A stretch of DNA of 29,443 nt from an uncultured Prevotellaceae bacterium. GTDB taxonomy: Bacteria > Bacteroidota > Bacteroidia > Bacteroidales > Muribaculaceae. The position numbers were made by a program, and so were the translations under genes. Within the stretch, counting starts at the first letter, position 1. Each line of letters starts with the position of its first letter. Positions 23,835 to 29,443 of this stretch are shown here, piece by piece. The stretch spans positions 1 to 29,443 of the forward strand of contig CAMYCE010000016.1 in the NCBI GenBank assembly GCA_947254205.1, in the 5' to 3' direction. A model generated the notes under the pieces. That model saw only the letters and a list, made by a program, of their open reading frames with translations. It did no database searches and had not been told where the DNA came from.

Positions 23835-24024
23835 CTTGAGGGAAGTGGGAAGGGAAGTGAGGGGGAGAGAGAGAGACGATACGATTGGTGGCAGTGCAGG
23901 TTGCTTACACGACAACGAATTATGCGTATTTAGCGAAGGAAGATGAAGGGAACGTTTTTGAGGGGCAATTCCTATCGTCCCTTTCCCTCCCCCTCCCCCT
24001 TCCCCTCCCTTCCCCTTGAATTCT
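23835..24024. repeat. polypurine/polypyrimidine imperfect inverted repeat
   Basis: A G/A-only stretch (about 23838-23876) ending in GACGATACGATTGG and, about 80 bp on, CAATTCCTATCGTCCC followed by a C/T-only stretch (to about 24018) form arms of ~55 bp that pair imperfectly. The spacer holds no ORF. It lies between divergent porQ and the TonB-C gene. Such tracts can form triplex or G-rich structures. Whether it is a mobile unit is unknown. Confidence 0.65.
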
Positions 24025-24150
24025 CCCTTCAAGGCTAAAGATTAATTTACAAGAATCATGATTTGTTGTGGAATCTGTAAAAAATGATAAAACAATATTA
24101 ATCATTTTCAAATTTGCTGTGAAAAGTATTGAGAAGTGGCGATTCCCTTT

Positions 24151-24158
24151 TATATTTG
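24151..24158 (+). promoter_or_regulatory. promoter of the TonB-C gene
   Basis: TATATTTG (-7) with a TTG at 24129-24131 about 20 bp upstream (-33). The predicted leader is about 65 nt. Confidence 0.65.
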
Positions 24159-24228
24159 CAATGCCATATCACTGCTTTTGTGCTTTTCACTATGCCTGCA
24201 AGCTGTGCTATTAGGATTAAAATAAAAC

Positions 24229-24681
24229 ATGAAGAAAAATTTAGGTATAAATTTGTTGATGTTGCTTTTCACGCTTGTGCTTGTGCCAACTTTGGCGCAG
24301 GCTCAAACACGTCGCACGGGCACAGTCAACCCCATGTCGCCCGACCGGTCGGGCTATATCATGTTTTATGAGTTTGAATATGTTGATGTTCAGCCCAAGT
24401 TTCCGGGAGGCGAGCATGGGTTGGTGAACTTTATCAACAAAACTCGCGAATACCCCTACAACGACTATGTGCGCCACAACCAAGGCAGGGTGCTGTGCAG
24501 TTTCATTATCGACGTTGATGGCAAGGTGAGCCATGTGCAGGTGTTGCGCAGTTCGGGCTTTGAGTCGCTCGATCGTGAGGCAGTGCGAGTCATCAAAAAA
24601 ATGCCCAAGTGGGAGGCGGGGCGCATCTCCAACACCAAGGTGAATGTGCGATGCATTTTGCCCATAGCATTCAGGCTATAA
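24229..24681 (+). CDS. periplasmic TonB C-terminal domain protein
   Basis: 150 aa. A signal peptide (LLMLLFTLVLVPTLAQAQ) rather than the usual long anchor and Pro-rich linker is followed by a TonB C-terminal domain: VQPKFPGGEHGLVNFI, YPYNDYVRHNQGRVLCSFIIDVDGKVSHVQVLRS, FESLDREAVRVIKKMPKWEAGR and VNVRCILPIAFRL. Family members link the inner-membrane ExbBD motor to outer-membrane receptors. A stand-alone exported TonB-C is common in Bacteroidetes but its partner is unclear. It is a single gene: repeat copy 3 follows 15 bp after the stop and separates it from cmk. Confidence 0.9.
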   Translation: MKKNLGINLLMLLFTLVLVPTLAQAQTRRTGTVNPMSPDRSGYIMFYEFEYVDVQPKFPGGEHGLVNFINKTREYPYNDYVRHNQGRVLCSFIIDVDGKVSHVQVLRSSGFESLDREAVRVIKKMPKWEAGRISNTKVNVRCILPIAFRL

Positions 24682-24696
24682 CTTTTCTACCCTTTT

Positions 24697-24884
24697 AAAC
24701 CCAAATCGGGCATTAGGTTTCTTGGTATTTGACAATTTATTTTGAGGAGTTTTTGATTGATTTTGAGGGCGTTTAGCGGGCTAAACAACCGAAAAAGCAG
24801 TCAAAAAGAACCAAAATAAATGGTAAAGATGAAGAAAAGCCCCAAATATTATCTTCATGCGGCCTAATGACCGATTGGGGTTAA
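24697..24884. repeat. MITE-like palindromic repeat, copy 3
   Basis: Same orientation as copy 1. The ends are AACCCAAATCGGGCATTAGG and CCTAATGACCGATTGGGGTT, with central hairpin GTTTAGCGGGCTAAAC identical to copy 1. It shares the GAGGAG arm variant with copy 2. It lies between the TonB-C gene and the cmk promoter. Confidence 0.85.
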
Positions 24885-24988
24885 ATTGCTTTAAAAAACA
24901 AGGAGTCGATGCACTGGCGTTGTTTTCTGCTTTGTTAGCGACAGGCACAGTGGGCAGTTTTTCATTTTGTAATGCCCCCTAATTGCTG

Positions 24989-24996
24989 TAACTTTG
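24989..24996 (+). promoter_or_regulatory. promoter of the cmk-ispH operon
   Basis: TAACTTTG (-7) with a TTTTG at 24965-24969 as -33 box, 26 bp before the cmk start. It lies downstream of repeat copy 3, so the repeat is not in the leader. Confidence 0.7.
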
Positions 24997-25021
24997 TGCA
25001 CTCAATATAATAGACTACACA

Positions 25022-25729
25022 ATGGAAAGAAAACGCATTAATATTGCCATTGATGGAACCTCGTCGAGTGGCAAAAGCACAATGGCCAAGGCTCTTGCCC
25101 GCTATGCAGGCTACACCTATATCGACACTGGCGCGATGTATCGTGCCGTCACGCTCTATTGCATGCGTCATGATTTGATTCATGAAGGAGCAGTTGATGT
25201 TGAAGCCTTGTTGCCACAGCTTGGTGGCATTAAAATAGCGTTTCGAGTAAACGAGCAGGGTGTTCAAGAAACCTATCTCAATGGCGAGAATGTTGAAAAA
25301 GAAATTAGAGGGCTTGAGGTGTCGAGCAATGTGAGCCCTGTGGCGGCTGTGGCGGCTGTGCGCCATGCCATGGTAGCCCGGCAACAAGAAATGGGCCGTG
25401 GCAAAGGTGTGGTGATGGACGGGCGCGACATTGGCACCACAGTGCTACCCGATGCCGAGATCAAGCTATATGTGAGCTCGAGTGCCGATGTGCGTGCCAT
25501 TCGCCGTTATCATGAGATGCGAGAAAAAGGCAATAAAACCGTGACAATGAAAGAGGTGATGGACAACGTGCTCATGCGTGACCACATCGACATGACACGT
25601 GATGAGAGCCCCCTGCGCAAGGCTCCCGATGCCTATGCTCTCGACAACACACGCCTCACTATCGAGGAGCAAGCACAGTGGATTATCAATTATTTTGAAG
25701 CCTATTTTGCTCGCGAAAGCAAGGCTTGA
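25022..25729 (+). CDS. cmk: (d)CMP kinase
   Basis: 235 aa; phosphorylates CMP and dCMP with ATP. The P-loop GTSSSGKST is at residues 12-20, followed by YIDTGAMYRAVTLY, a VSSNVSPVAAVAAVR segment, GRDIGTTVLPDAEIKLYV and RAIRRYHEM. Length and motifs are those of bacterial Cmk. It is the first gene of the operon with ispH (65 bp downstream) and a membrane-anchored protein of unknown function. Confidence 0.97.
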   Translation: MERKRINIAIDGTSSSGKSTMAKALARYAGYTYIDTGAMYRAVTLYCMRHDLIHEGAVDVEALLPQLGGIKIAFRVNEQGVQETYLNGENVEKEIRGLEVSSNVSPVAAVAAVRHAMVARQQEMGRGKGVVMDGRDIGTTVLPDAEIKLYVSSSADVRAIRRYHEMREKGNKTVTMKEVMDNVLMRDHIDMTRDESPLRKAPDAYALDNTRLTIEEQAQWIINYFEAYFARESKA

Positions 25730-25794
25730 AAGCTTTTGCCTCTCGATTTTTGATATAACCAATCGCCAAGTAAAATAAAGAACTGCAAAATAAA

Positions 25795-26676
25795 ATGGCT
25801 AAGATTGAGATTGATAAATTTTCGGGATTTTGCTTTGGAGTGACCCGAGCCATCAACAAGGCCGAGGAAGAACTCGCTGCCGGTGGTCATCTCTATTGCT
25901 TGGGCGATATTGTGCACAACAATAATGAGGTCGACAGGCTTAAAAGTGAAGGCCTCGAAACCATCACTCACGATGAACTCAAGCAGTTGCACGACGTGAA
26001 GGTGCTGTTGCGTGCCCATGGCGAGCCTCCCGAAACCTATGAAATTGCGCGGCGTAACAACATCGAAATCATCGATGCCACTTGCCCTGTGGTGTTGAAG
26101 TTGCAGCAGCGCATCAACCACACCTATTGTAACCCATCGGGGCGCACCGACGACCAAATAGTGATTTATGGCAAGCGTGGTCATGCCGAAGTAAATGGAC
26201 TCGTGGGACAAACAGGGGGAAAAGCCCTTGTGATTGAAAATATCGATGAAATTGAAAAAATCGACTATAGCCGCAATGTGTATATCTATAGCCAGACCAC
26301 CAAAAGTGTTGAAGGACTCAAAATGATAGTGGAAGAAGTGGGGCGACGCATGAAACAGGGGGCAAGGCTTGAGAGCTACGACACCATTTGCCGCTCGGTG
26401 GCCAATCGCATTCCGCAAATTCGCAAGTTTGCTCAAGCCCACGAGCTCATTCTCTTTGTGTGTGGAAGCAAGAGTAGCAATGGCAAAATCCTCTTTGCCG
26501 AGTGCCTTGATGCCAATGCCAATTCTCACCTCATCAGCAACGAAACCGAAATCGAAGCGGCGTGGTTGCAAGGCAAAGAGAGCATTGGGGTGTGTGGCGC
26601 AACATCAACCCCCATGTGGCTCATGAACAAGGTGAAAGATGAGGTTGAGCGCAAAATCAACACTTTGAAAATGTGA
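25795..26676 (+). CDS. ispH: 4-hydroxy-3-methylbut-2-enyl diphosphate reductase
   Basis: 293 aa; last step of the MEP pathway, giving IPP and DMAPP with a [4Fe-4S] cluster. The three cluster cysteines are C13 (GFCFGV), C97 (DATCPVV) and C199 (DTICRSV). The substrate-binding His residues appear in IVHNN (H41), RAHGEPP (H75) and YGKRGHAEVNG (H130). A CGSKSSN segment stands where many relatives have GGxxSSN. The product feeds prenyl synthases such as the one at 19887-20864. It is cotranscribed with cmk and the following gene. Confidence 0.97.
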   Translation: MAKIEIDKFSGFCFGVTRAINKAEEELAAGGHLYCLGDIVHNNNEVDRLKSEGLETITHDELKQLHDVKVLLRAHGEPPETYEIARRNNIEIIDATCPVVLKLQQRINHTYCNPSGRTDDQIVIYGKRGHAEVNGLVGQTGGKALVIENIDEIEKIDYSRNVYIYSQTTKSVEGLKMIVEEVGRRMKQGARLESYDTICRSVANRIPQIRKFAQAHELILFVCGSKSSNGKILFAECLDANANSHLISNETEIEAAWLQGKESIGVCGATSTPMWLMNKVKDEVERKINTLKM

Positions 26677-26690
26677 TATTTCTATTCCCC

Positions 26691-27632
26691 ATGACAACGA
26701 AGCGTGATTACATGATCGTGATAGCCATTCTTGCAGTGCTTGATGTTGCTGCAGGTTTTTGGTATTGGGCTGGTCATGTGAATAGCGATGGCAAAATGGG
26801 AGAAGATGTAGCAACCTCAACCATGGCACAACCGGCCGACACAGTGCCCGAAGGTGATGTTGTGCCCGACCGGTTTAAAACGATAGAGTTGTCGCGCTAC
26901 TATGTGTCGCGACAGCCTGCCCATGCAAGCTCGATGCGCTCTTATTGGAGCTCGATAAAGCGTGTGAAAACCCGTGTGCCAATTGAGGTGAATGGCAATA
27001 AAGCTCTCGATGAGCTGTTGGCCGAGATGAATCGCAAGGCATTTGGGCGTGAAGTGGCTTTGACCAAGGAGTGTGCCACAGCCTTTGTTGACACGCCCAC
27101 TTTTAATGCCCCTTTTCATGTGCCCTATAAGAAGTTGCACACAATGCCTCATGTTGAGAAGCAATATGGCCATGTGCAAGGCATTAAAATTTACCCCGTG
27201 TTGTCGTCCAATCTGTTGCTGGTTATGGTTGTTGATAAAACCGGTTTTAATGGTTGGGTGTCAAGCCACGCCATGCAATTTGTGATTTATGACCGGCAGA
27301 ATCAACGTGTGATTAAAAATGGCGACATCATCGATTCGCGCAAGCATGTGGTGGCCATGAGCATTGTGAATAATGCCATTGATAGGGCAAACTCAAAGCA
27401 TCACAGCCGGTTGCAACACATCACCCAATTGCCCGGTGAGATGAATGTGCAACGTGCTGGCATCTACTTTGTGTTTCAGGCAGGCGAGATTGCCCCTGCC
27501 GGTAGTGGCATGCAAAGTGTGTTTGTGAGCTACGACCGCCTGAAACCCTGTTTCACCCGGTCATTTGCCAAACTTGTGGCTCGCAACGACGGTTTTTATC
27601 GCTACACCCCCATCAAGTTCAATAAAAAATGA
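26691..27632 (+). CDS. membrane-anchored protein of unknown function
   Basis: 313 aa from ATG 26691, 14 bp after ispH; the frame also opens at a GTG overlapping the ispH stop, which is less likely. A short cytoplasmic stretch (MTTKRDY) and one membrane segment (MIVIAILAVLDVAAGFWYWA) anchor a ~280-aa periplasmic part. The latter contains VDTPTFNAPFHVPYKK, GIKIYPVLSSNLLLVMVVDK, HAMQFVIYDRQNQRVI and a terminal YFVFQAGEIAPAGSGMQSVFVSYD. The last part resembles the end of DUF3298/RsiV-like extracellular domains, but only faintly. I do not assign a function. Its stop is only two bases from that of the convergent metallohydrolase gene. Confidence 0.78.
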   Translation: MTTKRDYMIVIAILAVLDVAAGFWYWAGHVNSDGKMGEDVATSTMAQPADTVPEGDVVPDRFKTIELSRYYVSRQPAHASSMRSYWSSIKRVKTRVPIEVNGNKALDELLAEMNRKAFGREVALTKECATAFVDTPTFNAPFHVPYKKLHTMPHVEKQYGHVQGIKIYPVLSSNLLLVMVVDKTGFNGWVSSHAMQFVIYDRQNQRVIKNGDIIDSRKHVVAMSIVNNAIDRANSKHHSRLQHITQLPGEMNVQRAGIYFVFQAGEIAPAGSGMQSVFVSYDRLKPCFTRSFAKLVARNDGFYRYTPIKFNKK

Positions 27633-27634
27633 GA

Positions 27635-28462
27635 TTATAGCACAAACCATGTGCTGGTTTCATAGCGTGGCAACACATAGAGTTGCAAGTCGCGACTGCG
27701 CTGGTCGATGGCGTTGCTGGCATCGCCCACTGTCACCTCTTGTGGCAAGAGAGCGTTGAGAATTTCTTGACGTGCAATTTGGGGTGTGTTGTTGTCGTTG
27801 CTCAAGTGGCACAAAAACACATATTTAAGCTCAGGGCTATAGATGTCGGCAACAAATTGAGCGGTGACCTTATTGTCGAGATGCCCTTTCTCGTTGCGCA
27901 CCCTGTTTTTGAGATATTCGGGGTAGTGCCCCTTGTCGAGCATCGAGCGGTCATAGTTGCTCTCAATCATGAGATATTGGGCTTGACGCATGTAGAAATT
28001 GGCACGTGGCCCAATCACGCCCATGTCGGTGCCCACCACAAATCGCTTGCCACCTCCCTCAATGTAGAAACCCATGTTGTCGGTGGCATCGTGCGAGGTT
28101 TCAAAGGCGGTGATAGTCATGCCGGCGAGCTTGAACGGAATTTCCTTGAAAATGGGTTCTTGATACTCTTTGATGCGTCGCGACACGCTGTGGTGCCTGA
28201 GCAGGCCATTCATGAGCTTGGGCGTGCAATACAGGCGCATGTGCTTGTGTTCTCGCACAATGCGATAGGCATAGCGAATGTGGTCGGCATGGTCGTGGGT
28301 GAGAATGATGCCTTTCACCATGCGAGGAGTGATGCCATTGTGGGCGAGATCTTGAAACACGTGCTTCATGTCGACACCGGCATCAATGAGTATTCCCTCG
28401 CGATTGTTGCCCAAATAGGCGCAGTTGCCACTCGACCCGCTACCAAAACTGGCAAAGTGCAT
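27635..28462 (-). CDS. WalJ/YycJ-type MBL-fold metallohydrolase
   Basis: 275 aa from ATG 28462, where the family normally begins (MHFASFGSGSSGNCAYLG). The frame is open to ATG 28594, only five bases after the preceding gene, which would add a 44-residue Asn/Lys/Asp-rich extension of low complexity, so a longer product is possible. The metallo-beta-lactamase motif THDHADH is at 55-61, with further ligands in ETSHDATDNMGFYI, GTDMGV and CHLSNDNNTP. Relatives are 5'-3' DNA exonucleases or act around the WalRK system in Firmicutes; in Bacteroidetes the role is not defined. It probably shares a transcript with the RsmI-like gene. Confidence 0.9.
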   Translation of the reverse strand: MHFASFGSGSSGNCAYLGNNREGILIDAGVDMKHVFQDLAHNGITPRMVKGIILTHDHADHIRYAYRIVREHKHMRLYCTPKLMNGLLRHHSVSRRIKEYQEPIFKEIPFKLAGMTITAFETSHDATDNMGFYIEGGGKRFVVGTDMGVIGPRANFYMRQAQYLMIESNYDRSMLDKGHYPEYLKNRVRNEKGHLDNKVTAQFVADIYSPELKYVFLCHLSNDNNTPQIARQEILNALLPQEVTVGDASNAIDQRSRDLQLYVLPRYETSTWFVL

Positions 28463-28599
28463 GCTCCACTCGCCAGCCTCGACGGGAAAATTCTTTTTGT
28501 GAGGCTGCTCACCCTGCACGTGGCAATTGTCGTTGATGTCGAAGTTGATGGTAGCCTCTTTGTGCTTGTTGTTATTATCGTTGGTGTTAATCATCACAA

Positions 28600-29307
28600 T
28601 TATCGATATAGTAGAAATATGGTGGGCACTTTGCCCAAGCCGGGTTTACTTTTTCCCCATTCTTTGATGCCCTTGGTTTTGATGCTCTCGTTTTCGCCAG
28701 TGATGTCGGTAGCGATGCACAGCTTGAGGCTGGCAGGCAAGGTTTTGAGCATTTCGGCAAGCAAGGTGTTGTTGCGATAGGGAGTTTCAATGAAAATTTG
28801 AGTTTGATTTTCTTTGAGAATGCGACGTTCCATCTCTTTGAACTTGCGTGCACGCTCCTCGGCATTGATGGGCAAGTAGCCCAAAAAGGCAAAACTCTGG
28901 CCATTGAACCCACTGCCCATGAGCCCCATCAAAATGCTTGATGGGCCAACCAATGGAATCACCCGCAAGCCCTTGCGCTGAGCAATAGCCACCACATCGG
29001 CACCAGGATCGGCAATGGCAGGACACCCAGCCTCGCTTATCACTCCCATGGCACACCCTCTCTCCAGCGGAGCGAGAAAACCATCAATCTCGCCCATGGG
29101 CGTGTGGCGATTAAGCTCATAGAATGTGAGGTCGTCGATGTTGATGTTGCGATCGCACTTCTTCAAGAAACGACGTGCCGAGCGCACATTTTCAACGATG
29201 AAATGCTTGATGTGGCTCACCAAGGCAATATTGCTTGCCGGCAACACACAAGCCGGGTCGACATCGCTTAGCTGTACGGGTATCAAGTATAATGCAGTCT
29301 CCACCAT
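28600..29307 (-). CDS. RsmI-like SAM-dependent methyltransferase (short form)
   Basis: 235 aa from ATG 29307. The longer frame to 29352 overlaps the -7 element TACCTTTG (29330-29337) and cannot be translated from that promoter; ATG 29319 is also possible. Tetrapyrrole methylase fold: ALYLIPVQLSD at the N-terminus, VENVRSARRFLKK, the SAM-binding GVISEAGCPAIADPGADVV, VIPLVGPSSILMGLMGSGF and FIETPYRNNTLL. RsmI methylates the ribose of C1402 in 16S rRNA. Bacteroidetes carry this ~235-aa variant, shorter than E. coli RsmI (~286 aa), and its target is not proven. Confidence 0.92.
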   Translation of the reverse strand: MVETALYLIPVQLSDVDPACVLPASNIALVSHIKHFIVENVRSARRFLKKCDRNINIDDLTFYELNRHTPMGEIDGFLAPLERGCAMGVISEAGCPAIADPGADVVAIAQRKGLRVIPLVGPSSILMGLMGSGFNGQSFAFLGYLPINAEERARKFKEMERRILKENQTQIFIETPYRNNTLLAEMLKTLPASLKLCIATDITGENESIKTKGIKEWGKSKPGLGKVPTIFLLYR

Positions 29308-29329
29308 TTTACTTTTCATTTTTAACTTG

Positions 29330-29337
29330 CAAAGGTA
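29330..29337 (-). promoter_or_regulatory. -7 element of the RsmI-like gene
   Basis: TACCTTTG on the minus strand. It fixes transcription start near 29322 and therefore the gene start at 29307 or 29319. Confidence 0.7.
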
Positions 29338-29359
29338 CAAAATTGCCTCCATAGTTCCA

Positions 29360-29443
29360 TGCTCGATTCTTCACCTTTTTCCCTGCTGTTCACGGCTCTT
29401 TCATTTAAAATGTCTTGGTTAGATTTTCCAAAGCCATATTTTA
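29360..29443 (+). CDS. possible 5' end of a plus-strand gene (partial)
   Basis: An ATG at 29360 opens a frame that runs to the window edge (28 codons, starting MLDSSPFSLLF). It is too short to judge and has no recognised promoter. It would be divergent from the RsmI-like gene. Confidence 0.2.

Noticed and set aside
1..29443. CRISPR array, rRNA, complete insertion sequence
   Set aside because: No regularly spaced repeats, no rRNA-like sequence and no transposase frame were seen on either strand.

Overview
The window looks like a Bacteroidales chromosome, perhaps Muribaculaceae or Prevotellaceae. This rests on the repeated promoter element TAnnTTTG upstream of genes, the near absence of Shine-Dalgarno sequences, a PorQ protein of the type IX secretion system, a DUF2027/Smr protein, a short RsmI-like methylase and a dockerin-like C-terminus on a GHL10 glycoside hydrolase. 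Most genes are ordinary housekeeping or envelope genes. The accessory part is 1.66-7.69 kb.

Layout. A RecD-like helicase (113-1588, minus) is divergent from tRNA-Ser(GGA) at 1661-1748. The 3' half of that tRNA is repeated as 54 identical bases at 7570-7623, bounding a 5,874-bp integrated element. The element appears degenerate. It keeps 14 codons of a probable tyrosine integrase (1856-1900) and one very large 'polyvalent protein' frame. That frame is broken by an A7 run near 2632-2638 into a 226-aa and a 1655-aa part, and it is cut off inside a HExxH domain about 30 bp before attR. It carries three segments resembling BECR-fold (barnase/EndoU/colicin E5-D/RelE) RNase domains and a large internal duplication.

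After the element, on the minus strand, come queA and a 479-aa protein of unknown function. A 600-bp intergenic region then holds a likely small RNA with its own promoter and terminator. It is followed by rnz (plus); a secreted His/Arg-rich protein; a three-gene operon (secreted protein, Smr/DUF2027, EFR1-type flavodoxin-ferredoxin); the GHL10 hydrolase; a lipoprotein - polyprenyl synthase - TatD operon; a DUF2147 protein (plus); porQ with a GT2 glycosyltransferase; a periplasmic TonB-C protein (plus); the cmk-ispH-unknown operon (plus); and an RsmI-like methylase with a WalJ/YycJ-type metallohydrolase (minus).

Three copies of a ~187-bp palindromic repeat with ~20-bp terminal inverted repeats (9231-9417, 16382-16567, 24697-24884), plus two isolated ends, sit only in intergenic spaces. 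They look like a non-autonomous MITE-like or structured RNA family. A separate polypurine/polypyrimidine inverted repeat lies between porQ and the TonB-C gene.

The genes read as independent housekeeping units: isoprenoid precursors (ispH, polyprenyl synthase), tRNA maturation (queA, rnz), nucleotides (cmk), and envelope and secretion (porQ, GT2, TonB-C, GHL10). The most novel material is the degenerate element, the repeat family and the small-RNA candidate. All calls come from reading the sequence without database searches.
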